Below are positions 10,189 to 18,898 of a stretch of 64,000 nt of DNA, one piece after another (the first letter of the stretch is position 1; each line of letters starts with the position of its first letter). Source of the DNA: CAVTWJ01 sp964525605. Lineage in GTDB: Bacteria > Oederibacteriota > Muellerivitia > Muellerivitales > Muellerivitaceae. Under the pieces are notes generated by a model. It saw only the letters and a program-made list of their open reading frames with translations. It was not told the DNA's origin and ran no database searches. A program made the position numbers and the translations under genes. Location: NCBI GenBank assembly GCA_964525605.1, contig CAZGKT010000002.1, positions 1 through 64,000 on the forward strand, in the 5' to 3' direction.

Positions 10189-10247
10189 TACGAATGCCTT
10201 TAATGAATGAGTTTAAGATAATAAAACGTGCGCGTTTAATCATTACG

Positions 10248-11276
10248 CTAAATAAACAACATGGCGTCGCCATAGGAAAGAAACCTGTAACCCTCGCGCA
10301 CTGCTTCCTCATAGGCACTCAAGACTCTTTCGCGTCCTGCGAAAGCGCAAACCAACATCAAGAGGGTCGATTGAGGCTGGTGGAAATTGGTGAAAAGAAT
10401 ATCCACCGACCCAAATTCATACCCGGGAGTGATGAAAAGCCGGGTTTCACCCTGTTTGGCCGACAATTCTCCTTTCTCATCGCGAGAAGACTCCAAAGCC
10501 CGAACCACCGTGGTACCGATGGCCGCGATTCTTCCCCCTTTTTCCCGGGTCTCTTTCACCGCCTTGACTGTCGCAGAAGGAACCTCGTAGATTTCGGGGT
10601 GCATGACATGATTTTCAGTATCTTCAGTAGAAACCGGCAAAAAAGTCCCCAGCCCCACATGCAATATCACTTCGGATTTGTTGACGCCCCTTTTCCGCAA
10701 GTCGTCCAGCAGGGACGACGTGAAATGGAGGCCCGCCGTGGGCGCCGCCACCGAGCCCGCCTCACGAGCGAAAAGGGTTTGATATCTTTCCCGGTCCTTG
10801 GAGTCGTCAGGGCGTTTGATATAGGGCGGCAAAGGAACATGGCCATGCTGGAAAAGAAAGGGTCTTAGGGGGCCCGTACCCCGTATTTCCACCAAAAAAT
10901 GGCCTTCACCCAGAGTCTCAATGATCTCGGCCTCGCCCCTGGGTTGAAGCCGCAGGACCGCCTGGTTTCGAACCCGGCGGGCGGGATTGACTAGAGCTTC
11001 CCAAACCTTGTCACCGTCGAAGGGGCGAAGTAGGAAAATTTCAATGAGGGCCCCTGTGGATTTGCAACCGAACAGCCTAACCGGTACCACCTTGGTTCGG
11101 TTCACGACCACCCGATCGTGGGGCAGAAGCCATTGGGCCAGGTCCTTGACCCGGCTGTGTTCCACCCGACCGGTTTTACGGTCCAAGACCAGCATGCGGG
11201 AGGCGTCCCGCTGGGCCAAGGGCCGCTGAGCGATGCTTGATTCGGGAAGGTGATAATTAAAAAGTTGAGTCTGCAT
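10248..11276 (-). CDS. queA: S-adenosylmethionine:tRNA ribosyltransferase-isomerase
   Basis: Transfers and isomerises the ribosyl part of SAM onto preQ1-modified tRNA, giving epoxyqueuosine. The start MQTQLFNYHLPE at 11276 has AGGAG 5 bases upstream; an in-frame GTG two codons earlier overlaps that site and is less likely. The 342-residue product has family motifs, including IAQRPLAQRDASRML, PTAGLHFT, HVGLGTF, GTTVVRALES and TNFHQPQSTLLMLV. It is the first gene of queA-yfhO-like-tgt-thioredoxin. A promoter-like pair with a palindrome over the -10 box lies upstream. Confidence 0.97.
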   Translation of the reverse strand: MQTQLFNYHLPESSIAQRPLAQRDASRMLVLDRKTGRVEHSRVKDLAQWLLPHDRVVVNRTKVVPVRLFGCKSTGALIEIFLLRPFDGDKVWEALVNPARRVRNQAVLRLQPRGEAEIIETLGEGHFLVEIRGTGPLRPFLFQHGHVPLPPYIKRPDDSKDRERYQTLFAREAGSVAAPTAGLHFTSSLLDDLRKRGVNKSEVILHVGLGTFLPVSTEDTENHVMHPEIYEVPSATVKAVKETREKGGRIAAIGTTVVRALESSRDEKGELSAKQGETRLFITPGYEFGSVDILFTNFHQPQSTLLMLVCAFAGRERVLSAYEEAVREGYRFLSYGDAMLFI

Positions 11277-11314
11277 CGGCACTCCTACTCGAAGCTTTTA
11301 TGTTCAGGGATATT

Positions 11315-11348
11315 TGACAATAGAAGTTGTCATTCCAAGAAGCGTCAA
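11315..11348 (-). promoter_or_regulatory. Candidate queA promoter with palindromic operator
   Basis: On the minus strand TTGACG (11343-11348) is followed after 17 bases by TTCTAT (11320-11325). The -10 box lies within a perfect interrupted palindrome, TGACAA-N6-TTGTCA (11315-11332). The -35 is good and the -10 weak, as expected for a controlled promoter. The binding protein is unknown. Confidence 0.45.
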
Positions 11349-11473
11349 TTCAATGGTTTTAAAACGAAGCAATCCAAATTTCCTGTAAATAACCAACCGT
11401 TGAAAAATTTTTTTGATTGAAAAAAATATTACGAAAACCCACCATAAGCTTGGATTGCCACTTCCAATAATTC

Positions 11474-11502
11474 GTGATTCGCCCTGACAATCAAAGAATC
11501 AC
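11474..11502. terminator. Hairpin after the TPR gene
   Basis: An inverted repeat of GTGATTC/GAATCAC with a 15-base loop lies just past the stop of the TPR gene. No clear U-tract follows on the minus strand, so termination is only possible. The rest of 11283-11515 is AT-rich, with no further gene seen. Confidence 0.35.
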
Positions 11503-11515
11503 AAAAAACAGCACC

Positions 11516-13837
11516 CTAAATCCCTTTTAACCGCAGGATATCCCGGAGTTTTTCTTTCACATCCTGATTGTCCGGCTCCTCGCTCAGAATTCTTTCGTAT
11601 ATTTTTAAAGCCTCCACATAGAGCCCTTGGGCAGCGTAGATGTCGGCCAGTGTTTTTCTTATAAAAGGGTCATCAATCGCCTCGGAGGTTCCGCCCAAGG
11701 ATTTGCCAGAAGAACCAGTGGCTGTTGGAGTCGGGGACGGGGAAGACGAAGATGACTTGGTATCTCTCTCTTTTTCCAATCGGATTCGTTCCATTCCCTG
11801 GAAAATTTCCTGATTAATACGTGCCTTGGCGGCATCTTGTTCCCTTTTTTGGACTTCCAGATGGCGCCGATGTTCTTCTTCCAATTTCAACTGGGCCTTG
11901 ACAAGTTCTTCCCGCTCACGAATCTGGGCCTCTACTAGGCGTTTTTCCTGTTCTTTCGTTTCCTGGGCCTGCGTTTCCTGGAAGCGTCTTTCCCGTTCCT
12001 TTTCTTCCCGAACCTGTGCTTCGATCAACTGTTTTTCTCGTTCTTTCGCTTCTTGGGCTTGGGCTTCCAGCAGACGTTTTTGCATCTCCTGGGTTTCCTG
12101 GGCATGGGCTTCCATCAAGCGTTTTTGCGTTTCCTGCGCTTCACGGATTTGCGCTTCTCGTTCCTTTGATTCTTTTTCTAGCTTGGTCCGGTACTCGCCT
12201 TCCAATTGTTCCCGGATATTCTTTTCCATTTCAGCCCGGGAGGTTTCCATTTCACTGCGCATTTTTTCAAGGATCAGATGCCGTTCCTTCTCGATCTGTT
12301 CCCGCTCACGCGAAAGATTGTTTTGTTTATCCTCGAATTCCCTCAAAAGTTTCAGCCGCAATTCCTCTTCCCTTGTTTTTTGAACCTGTTCCATCAATTT
12401 GGTTTCCAGCTCCTGTTTTAGCTTCAATTGTTCGATTTCACGTTTGCGTTCCAATTCGTCCTGCAATTGACGAGTCGCCCGAGCCTGTTCTTCAAGTTCC
12501 TGCCGCATCTGTTCCCTAAGCTGTTGTTCCAAATCGGCCTTAATTTCCTCAGCGGAAGGCGCCTTCTCAACCGGCTCTGCACTCCGGGCCATGAGGGCGT
12601 AAACCTGCTGGAGGCGCACCCGAATTTCAGCCAGATGCGGCCAACGTTTGAGCATATCCAGGTAAACATCAATGGCTTGTTCATATAGGCCTTTTTCGGC
12701 GAAGGCCTGAGCCTCTATTAAATTAGCCTGCTGATACGCCTCTTCGTCGGCGGGTGAACTATCGGTGGATTCCATTTCCTCGGGCGTTAACGATAAAACT
12801 TCGGACGGCGGGACCAATGCCTGATCCAGTGCATACTGCCCCACCACTTGATTGTCGGGATCCAGTTCGAGGATGGTCTGACGTACTTCCCGCGCTTCGT
12901 CCAACAGGTTCTCGTTGAAATAAACGTCGAGAATCTTTTGGTAAACCTTCACCGCATCCTGGTTCTGGTTCATTCGAAGAAAATCTAGGGCTAAATACTT
13001 CAGAGCCCCCACGTGGGTTTCTTGCTGTTGCAGAAACCGCTCGAATGACTGACGGCTCTCAGCGTATTTTTGTTGATTGAAGAATATGACGCCCAAGTGA
13101 TAAAAGGTGTTGTGATCGCCAAGTGCAAGAGCCTGTTGGGCCGATTGCTCCGCCTTTGCGTAATCGTTCTGGCTAATATAAATTTCGATGAGCGATTGAA
13201 GGTTTTTCAAAGCCAGCGCGTTCTGACCGCCTTTGATAAGAAGTTGAGTCAAACTTTCACGCGCCTCCACGTTGACGGGATCGATTTCCGCGACCATCTG
13301 GAGCACTTCCGAAAGACGGCCGGTTTGGGTATCCGGATCCAGTCCGGCGGCCAGGGTCATAAGAGATTCAATCGCCTCATATTTCTGACCCGACTTCATG
13401 AGAAGACGAGCGAGTTGAAAGGTCGCGTCTGATCGGTTGGGTTCGGCTCTCAGAATGGCCCGGTAAATGTCGGCGGATTTGGAAGGTTCGGTTTCTTCAA
13501 TTCCCTTGGCTCGAACCAAATATTTATCCACTAGGCTTTGTACGGCGGATGAAAGGGCGGGATCGCCAGGCACCAACTTGAGCATGCGTTTGTAAACCTG
13601 CAGAACCTTATCAATCTGGTTCTTTTCGTCAAATCCCTGCGCGACTACGTCGTATTGTTTGAGCGCCTCGGGCACGTCGCCTTTTTTGCCGTAAATGTCA
13701 GCGAGCATGTTATGGACATTGAGGTCTTTAGGATCAAGGTCGGCGAGCTTGTGATATTCCTCAATGGCCCGGTCCCAATCCCCTTTTTGATAATAGGAAT
13801 AAGCCGTTTTGATCAGAACTGCTTTATCTTCGGCCAC
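11516..13837 (-). CDS. TPR and coiled-coil protein
   Basis: About 773 aa. A GTG at 13837 is chosen because AAGGAG lies 9 bases upstream; an in-frame TTG 25 codons earlier has no ribosome site. Residues 1-420 are consecutive tetratricopeptide repeats (AYSYYQKGDWDRAIEEYHKLADL is a typical one, shown in parts at 8-30). A very charged Glu/Gln/Arg/Lys coiled coil follows at about 430-690. After a short Ser/Pro linker, one more TPR pair closes the protein. There is no signal peptide or membrane segment, so a cytoplasmic scaffold is likely. The partner is not known; neighbours give no clear hint. Confidence 0.75.
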   Translation of the reverse strand: MAEDKAVLIKTAYSYYQKGDWDRAIEEYHKLADLDPKDLNVHNMLADIYGKKGDVPEALKQYDVVAQGFDEKNQIDKVLQVYKRMLKLVPGDPALSSAVQSLVDKYLVRAKGIEETEPSKSADIYRAILRAEPNRSDATFQLARLLMKSGQKYEAIESLMTLAAGLDPDTQTGRLSEVLQMVAEIDPVNVEARESLTQLLIKGGQNALALKNLQSLIEIYISQNDYAKAEQSAQQALALGDHNTFYHLGVIFFNQQKYAESRQSFERFLQQQETHVGALKYLALDFLRMNQNQDAVKVYQKILDVYFNENLLDEAREVRQTILELDPDNQVVGQYALDQALVPPSEVLSLTPEEMESTDSSPADEEAYQQANLIEAQAFAEKGLYEQAIDVYLDMLKRWPHLAEIRVRLQQVYALMARSAEPVEKAPSAEEIKADLEQQLREQMRQELEEQARATRQLQDELERKREIEQLKLKQELETKLMEQVQKTREEELRLKLLREFEDKQNNLSREREQIEKERHLILEKMRSEMETSRAEMEKNIREQLEGEYRTKLEKESKEREAQIREAQETQKRLMEAHAQETQEMQKRLLEAQAQEAKEREKQLIEAQVREEKERERRFQETQAQETKEQEKRLVEAQIREREELVKAQLKLEEEHRRHLEVQKREQDAAKARINQEIFQGMERIRLEKERDTKSSSSSPSPTPTATGSSGKSLGGTSEAIDDPFIRKTLADIYAAQGLYVEALKIYERILSEEPDNQDVKEKLRDILRLKGI
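11900..12124 (-). repeat. Five 45-bp tandem repeats inside the TPR/coiled-coil gene
   Basis: Five consecutive 15-codon units encode variants of KRLxEAxAQExxExx: KRLMEAHAQETQEMQ, KRLLEAQAQEAKERE, KQLIEAQVREEKERE, RRFQETQAQETKEQE and KRLVEAQIREREELV. A 15-residue period over four helical turns differs from the heptad, so this is a designed-looking stretch of coiled coil grown by duplication. Confidence 0.85.
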
Positions 13838-13983
13838 TTCGGGGGACTCCTTGGAGGGAGACTGAAAAATCAATTTAACACAGGGTTTTAAGCGGGGCCA
13901 AGGAAATCTCAATTCATCGGGGGAAAGAAAGGCAAATAAAAAAGGGCTTTCCTGGTCTTAATGTTCCAACCCCGAAAATAGCC

Positions 13984-14002
13984 CCAGCCCTCAGGGGGCT
14001 GG
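13984..14002 (-). terminator. Hairpin overlapping the stop of the glycoside hydrolase gene
   Basis: CCAGCCC/GGGCTGG with a 5-base loop contains the TGA stop codon. A short TATTTT follows on the minus strand. It is a weak intrinsic-terminator candidate. Confidence 0.4.
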
Positions 14003-16882
14003 AGTCATTTCGATGCAGGTCACCGAATAGGGAGGGAATGTGGCGGAAAAACGGCTTCCCACCTTGCTAGATCCAACCAAGTGAGAAGGCCCCGAATTGA
14101 TCACGGCCTTGTATAGGTTTTCGCTCCACTGGAACTCATTGGGGCTAAGCCGGTAGAAATCGAGGTTTTTCTTCCCCTTTTCTTTTCCACCTAAGTTTAT
14201 TTTGGCCGAGAAGGAGGTTTTCGGGTTTTTATTGATAATCATCAGATAGTCCTTGCCCCCGCTTTTACTCGCATAAGCCGAAAGGTCATCATTATCCGAA
14301 ACTGCCTGATAAAGCTCAGTACCAAAGTGATGCTCAATCATGTCCAGCGCCCAATAGGTGCATCTCAACGCGAAAGGATGATCCGGATCGTTCACTGGAT
14401 CGATTACACCATGACCCCCGCCTTGCCCAGGTTTTTGTGTCATCATGTCCCAGATATTGCTTTGATTGACCCCGTAGAGGGCCATTTGAGCCAGGTAATC
14501 GGCGCAGAAGACACCATTGACGATACGAGCGGTAGTGGAGTTTTCATCTCCTGAGTTCCATTCGCTGACCGCTATTTCAATCTTGTCAGCACGATCCGGC
14601 ATGTTTTTCTGGATCGCTTCCCGGATCTTTGGAACAAATTCCGCCCAGTGATTAGTTTTCGTCAACAGGTTGAGATCGCTGTCGTTTACCCAGTAGGGAT
14701 AACTGTGGACCGATACCACGTCCACATAGGGAGCGCATTCTTCGAGGAATTTCTCAACCCACCAGGGATCGGTTTGGGATGCCAGCCAAGGTTGACCCTC
14801 CTTGCGCTGATGGTTCTCCACTTGGGCAGGAACCGGACCCATCAGTTTGATGTCGGGATACTTGGCCTTGATAGCCTTGGCAAATTGCAGATAGGCCTGG
14901 CAGTAGTTGTCGATGACCGTCCAGTATTGGGCTTCCCCAGCATGTTCCAAATCCGCTTCGTAATCGGGCTCATTGCCAAGCTCCACATAACGCACGGTTA
15001 GTCCCTGGGCTTTCGCGTCGGCAATCCAATCCAGGCAATTCTGAACATCCAAGGTCATGATGTTGGCGATCATCAACGGCTCGGAGTTGGTCGCCTTGAG
15101 AAAATTCACCATATCTTGCCACTTCATGTCCGGTACCCACTGAACGTTGACTCCGTCCTTGCGGAAGACCGCCCCGGTTTTCCAATTCCAAACGTTTCCA
15201 TAGGCCCCGCCCGGAACCCGGATAAAGTTGCTGATGGATCCAGCTTCTTTCAACGCCGTGGGATCAGTCAACCACTTGGGGTCGTACCAAGCCGCTATAT
15301 TGTTTCCGAACAAATAATGCGGATTGATCGTACGAACTTTATCTTTCGGTTCCATGAAGACGTCGATCACAGCGGGTTTGGGAGTCGTCAACATGGGCTT
15401 CATACTGACATTCCATACATTATCCTGGCCCGATTTCACCTTGACGTTCTCTTTATATTGAGCGAACCCGGGGCAGAATACCTCGGCGATGTAATCGTCC
15501 GATGGCACCTCAATTGAAAAAGATCCGTCCGTACCAGAAGTCACCAATTTCTTGGCAACGGCCACAATCGCCCCCCCCAAGGGTTTGGAGGCGGTATCGG
15601 TGATAGTGCCTTTTAGAACCGAGGTCGCGCCCTTGACAATACCACGGATATTGTCGACCACGACATTGCCCTGGATGGGACCGCCCGAATTGAAGACCAG
15701 GAAACACTTGGTGATGCCGCCCTTGAACTGAGTGGAATCCACGTCTGTCTTAAAGTGGTTCCAGCCCTCGTGGGCGATCATCTTGATTTCGTACCAAGAG
15801 TTGGCGGGACTCTGGGTAACTAGATAAACTTCGCCATAGCCGGCCTTGGCCAGACTCTTCGCGGGAAAAAAGGCATCCATGGTTATGGATTTGAATGTTT
15901 CCCATTTATCCGGGATGGGAACAGCCATGGCGACAGCCAAGCTCTGGTTCCAGCCGGAGGATCCGTCTGTTCCCACGAGCATGGAAGAGGTTCCTTCGCT
16001 GATGATGTCGCTTTGAAGGGTGACAGATCCAGTAAAGCCACCCAGATCCCCATTAAAGCCCCAAATCAGCTCGCCGTCCGTGGAAGCGCCTTTGGCCCCA
16101 TCTTTCGGGTCCATGTCCACTGCCACCGCGCCAGGCATGGCCATCTTGGGGGCCGTATTGGCGAAAACCGAGTTTCCCTTGAAAGTTAAAGTGCCCCATT
16201 GGGAAGGATCCTGCCAGCTTTTGTCCTGTTGGGTCCAACTCATTTGAATAGATCGAACCTTGGAGGCCGCTCCCACGTCATCCAGACCTAAATCGAAGCC
16301 AATGGATTTCCCGGGCCCCACATCGAGTTTGAAGAAGAATTTCAGTGGAATCTGGGCCATGAGGGCATAGCCGCCCGGGATCAGCTTGGTGGTGACTTTG
16401 GAATCAGGGATTGGCGCCTTGTCGGTCATGCTGTAGGCAACTGGGTTATCTCCATTATTTCCGGGCGAAATGAATACCTGCACATCTGTAGGTGCAAAAG
16501 CAGTCCGTTTAGGATCCGACAGGTCAGTGCCGACGTAAAATTCCAGAGCGTCCCCGTTGTAGATATTGCTGGCTTCCTGGCCGTTGAACATCGGGGTTTT
16601 GCTGTTGATAGCCGCGGCAATGTACAGATTAGTTTGATCGTAGGTGAGATAAACTTTCGCGCTGGTATAGTCGGGTCCAGTCCATTCGTTTTGGCCGATA
16701 ACAACCTGCTCTTTTTTATCCAAAACAATAGCGGGAGGGATCGTCCAATCCGAAATGTTTCCATTAACAGAAGGAGGAGTCGCTGTGTCGTTGATTTCAA
16801 CAGTCTGCCCAGCCCACGCCAGAGCGGCAGGAATAAAACAAAACAGGCTCAGCAAAATCTTGAATTTTTGTAATTGGATCAT
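13991..16882 (-). CDS. Secreted multidomain glycoside hydrolase (clan GH-A, GH51/GH39/GH44-like)
   Basis: About 963 aa from the ATG at 16882, starting MIQLQKFKILLSLF, a clear signal peptide ending near ALAWAG. In-frame ATGs further upstream (16903) are possible. Domains in order: a CBM9-like domain (about 30-230); a second beta-sandwich carbohydrate-binding region (about 250-430); a carboxypeptidase-regulatory-like fold with GTITDTASKPLGGAIVAVA (about 440-510); and a TIM-barrel hydrolase. Its catalytic pair appears as ELGNEPD (acid/base Glu) and VSEWNSG (nucleophile Glu), followed by a small beta domain. Arabinan, xylan or another plant glycan is a likely substrate, but the family is not settled. 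The LacI-type gene directly upstream is the probable regulator. Confidence 0.8.
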   Translation of the reverse strand: MIQLQKFKILLSLFCFIPAALAWAGQTVEINDTATPPSVNGNISDWTIPPAIVLDKKEQVVIGQNEWTGPDYTSAKVYLTYDQTNLYIAAAINSKTPMFNGQEASNIYNGDALEFYVGTDLSDPKRTAFAPTDVQVFISPGNNGDNPVAYSMTDKAPIPDSKVTTKLIPGGYALMAQIPLKFFFKLDVGPGKSIGFDLGLDDVGAASKVRSIQMSWTQQDKSWQDPSQWGTLTFKGNSVFANTAPKMAMPGAVAVDMDPKDGAKGASTDGELIWGFNGDLGGFTGSVTLQSDIISEGTSSMLVGTDGSSGWNQSLAVAMAVPIPDKWETFKSITMDAFFPAKSLAKAGYGEVYLVTQSPANSWYEIKMIAHEGWNHFKTDVDSTQFKGGITKCFLVFNSGGPIQGNVVVDNIRGIVKGATSVLKGTITDTASKPLGGAIVAVAKKLVTSGTDGSFSIEVPSDDYIAEVFCPGFAQYKENVKVKSGQDNVWNVSMKPMLTTPKPAVIDVFMEPKDKVRTINPHYLFGNNIAAWYDPKWLTDPTALKEAGSISNFIRVPGGAYGNVWNWKTGAVFRKDGVNVQWVPDMKWQDMVNFLKATNSEPLMIANIMTLDVQNCLDWIADAKAQGLTVRYVELGNEPDYEADLEHAGEAQYWTVIDNYCQAYLQFAKAIKAKYPDIKLMGPVPAQVENHQRKEGQPWLASQTDPWWVEKFLEECAPYVDVVSVHSYPYWVNDSDLNLLTKTNHWAEFVPKIREAIQKNMPDRADKIEIAVSEWNSGDENSTTARIVNGVFCADYLAQMALYGVNQSNIWDMMTQKPGQGGGHGVIDPVNDPDHPFALRCTYWALDMIEHHFGTELYQAVSDNDDLSAYASKSGGKDYLMIINKNPKTSFSAKINLGGKEKGKKNLDFYRLSPNEFQWSENLYKAVINSGPSHLVGSSKVGSRFSATFPPYSVTCIEMTPAP

Positions 16883-16956
16883 GGGTGTTGATACACCTTT
16901 CATATTATTTTGTTTAAAGCATAATCCGCCGGCAAAACGTCGGGCGAGAAATCGTC

Positions 16957-17994
16957 TTATTTTTTCTCGTGGAGGTTCTTCAAGTAATACCCGCAACTTT
17001 CTCGAACCACTAGTTTGGTGGGAAAGAAACGGTGAGTGTACTCCAGAGGTTTTTTCTCAATCTGGTTCCAAAGCATTCGGGCGGCTTCATATCCCATGTC
17101 GTAGGCGGGCTGATGGACGGTGGTCAATCCTGACTCTGTCGCCAAATCATCAAAACCACATACCGCTACATCCTGAGGAACTCTTAAACCCTCTTTGCGA
17201 AGTTCTTTAATGGCCCCCCAGGCCATCGTATCGTTTGAAGCAATCAGGGCAGTGGGCGGATTTTTGGATTTCCAAAAAGCTTCTACCGCCTTAGCTCCTG
17301 CCGCTTCCGTCCAATTGCCGTAATAAACATGTTCAGGATGATAAGTCATTCCTTTTTTCTTCAAGGCAAACACGAAAGCGTTGTAACGATCGAGGGAATT
17401 TTTCGAATACTGAATATCACCAGCGATGAAACCAATCCTTTTATGATCAAGGGCCACCAAATGATCCACGAGATCCAGAATTCCTTGGGTGTTCAGGCAA
17501 TCCACGAAACAAACATCCGGGTCGTTGACCTGGTAATTGATGAGAACGTACGGAAGGGACCCTTCCTTTAAGTCCTGGTAGAACCGAGACTCAACAGGTG
17601 GCGCGATTGCTAGTACCCCGTCCACAAGCCCGGAATTAACGAAATTAGTATAAACACCCTCGTTTTGAATGTTGCGGCTGAAGGTGTTCATTAAAATATT
17701 ATATTTCTTTTCGCTGATAAAGCTGATAATCCCATCCAAAACCTTGGTCAGATAAAAATCACTGAGGCTGGGACGTTCGTACCAAAAAAAGACCACTCCG
17801 ATGTTATAGGTCTTCCGGGTCTTGAGCCCCCGGGCCATCGTGTTGGGGTAATAGCCCATTTCTTTGAGAATTTTTTCGATTCTCAGTTGGGTTTTCTGGC
17901 CGACTTTGTGGATGTCTTTCTGGTTTACGACCCTTGATACGGTAGCGACAGAAACTCCCGCTTTCAGGGCCACGTCTTTGATCGTGATCGCCAT
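16957..17994 (-). CDS. LacI-family transcriptional regulator, linked to the glycoside hydrolase
   Basis: 345 aa from the ATG at 17994 (MAITIKDVALKAG), with AAGGGG 10 bases upstream. The N-terminal helix-turn-helix TIKDVALKAGVSVATVSRVV and hinge helix (NTMARGLKTRKT) are standard. The rest is a periplasmic-binding-protein-like sensor domain ending in the RESCGYY tail typical of LacI/GalR proteins. It is 74 bases upstream of the glycoside hydrolase gene on the same strand, so it probably senses a sugar released by that enzyme and controls its own transcript. Confidence 0.92.
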   Translation of the reverse strand: MAITIKDVALKAGVSVATVSRVVNQKDIHKVGQKTQLRIEKILKEMGYYPNTMARGLKTRKTYNIGVVFFWYERPSLSDFYLTKVLDGIISFISEKKYNILMNTFSRNIQNEGVYTNFVNSGLVDGVLAIAPPVESRFYQDLKEGSLPYVLINYQVNDPDVCFVDCLNTQGILDLVDHLVALDHKRIGFIAGDIQYSKNSLDRYNAFVFALKKKGMTYHPEHVYYGNWTEAAGAKAVEAFWKSKNPPTALIASNDTMAWGAIKELRKEGLRVPQDVAVCGFDDLATESGLTTVHQPAYDMGYEAARMLWNQIEKKPLEYTHRFFPTKLVVRESCGYYLKNLHEKK

Positions 17995-18032
17995 AAGTTC
18001 CACGCCCCTTATTCCATGAAATCGTGTTGAGG

Positions 18033-18038
18033 ATTATA
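18033..18038 (-). promoter_or_regulatory. -10 box upstream of the lacI-hydrolase pair
   Basis: A perfect TATAAT on the minus strand lies about 39 bases before the LacI start. No good -35 is seen 16-18 bases upstream, so this would be an activator-dependent or weak promoter. Confidence 0.4.
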
Positions 18039-18065
18039 CACAAGCCCAGAGATGGCTCGATAGTC

Positions 18066-18551
18066 TTATGGAGTAACCGCTTTCACAAGGGTTACTCGGG
18101 TCATTTTGTCGCCTTGTCTAAGCTTTACTGCGTTTTCCATCCCTTTGACCACCTGCCCGAAAACAGCGTAAGAACCATCCAACGAAGGAAGATCCAAGAG
18201 ACAGACGTAAAACTGGCAAGATGCGGAGTTGGGGTCCTGAGAGCGAGCCATACCCAATGCTCCCAAAACATGTTTATGAGCCGTGATTTCCAGCGGAATG
18301 TTTTTGCCCGAGCCGCCTCCGCCGGTTCCCGTCGGGTCACCGCCTTGGATTACAAAACCTTGCACGTAACGATGAAAAACCAGTCCATCATAAAATTTCC
18401 TGGAAACCAGATCCAAAAAGTTCTGGGTCGTTATCGGAACATCAGAATACAAATCTGCAATAAATGACCCCTGGGTCGTTTCAAAATGGACTTGTGGATT
18501 CACACTAGTTGCGACCGCTAAACTCTTTTTTCTTTTTTTCTTTTTAGCCAT
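18066..18551 (-). CDS. Cyclophilin-type peptidyl-prolyl cis-trans isomerase
   Basis: 161 aa. Catalyses proline isomerisation during folding. Family motifs are visible: VHFETTQGSFIADLY, FYDGLVFHRYVQGFVIQGGDP, a GTGGGGSGKNIPLE loop, LGMARSQDPNSASCQFYV and YAVFGQVVKGM. The FHR and QFYV residues of the active site are kept. The first 12 residues are a Lys-rich stretch (MAKKKKRKKSL) with no hydrophobic core, so the enzyme is probably cytoplasmic. It is transcribed away from the tRNA-Glu/argC unit. Confidence 0.93.
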   Translation of the reverse strand: MAKKKKRKKSLAVATSVNPQVHFETTQGSFIADLYSDVPITTQNFLDLVSRKFYDGLVFHRYVQGFVIQGGDPTGTGGGGSGKNIPLEITAHKHVLGALGMARSQDPNSASCQFYVCLLDLPSLDGSYAVFGQVVKGMENAVKLRQGDKMTRVTLVKAVTP

Positions 18552-18702
18552 GTTCTCCGCTCCACATCCTGTTCGAGATGATCGCGAAAGTTTTCTTTCG
18601 TTTTTGAATTCAACTCACCGTCGATGTCTCATGATAATCGTAGGTTTAATCCTCTGCCATACTGGGATGTTGAAAACCTTTCCTGGGCTTGCCCGGGTTT
18701 CC

Positions 18703-18731
18703 TTGACTTCCCCCATTCCGACCCGTAGAAT
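18703..18731 (+). promoter_or_regulatory. Strong sigma-70-type promoter of tRNA-Glu and argC
   Basis: TTGACT (18703-18708), a 17-base spacer and TAGAAT (18726-18731). This is one of the best promoter matches in the window. The predicted start lies about 25 bases before the tRNA. Confidence 0.8.
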
Positions 18732-18762
18732 TACCCCTCTTTTCAAGCGGTTTTTGGCCCCC

Positions 18763-18838
18763 GACCCCATCGTCTAGAGGCCTAGGACACCGGGTTTTCA
18801 TCCCGGCAACACGGGTTCGAATCCCGTTGGGGTCGCCA
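18763..18838 (+). tRNA. tRNA-Glu (anticodon TTC)
   Basis: The 76-base cloverleaf has acceptor arms GACCCCA/TGGGGTC, discriminator G and an encoded CCA. The anticodon stem CCGGG/CCCGG encloses loop TTTTCAT, giving anticodon TTC. The T arm ACGGG-TTCGAAT-CCCGT is canonical. argC starts 60 bases downstream and no terminator lies between, so the tRNA is probably cut from a joint transcript. Confidence 0.97.
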
Positions 18839-18898
18839 TCTTTATGCATCATCCAGGCCACGTTGAATCCTGCAATACCTGCCAAACAGGAGGACCCC

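Noticed and set aside
18827..18898. Longer argC start at 18827
   Set aside because: It overlaps the tRNA-Glu gene, and AGGAGG precedes the ATG at 18899.
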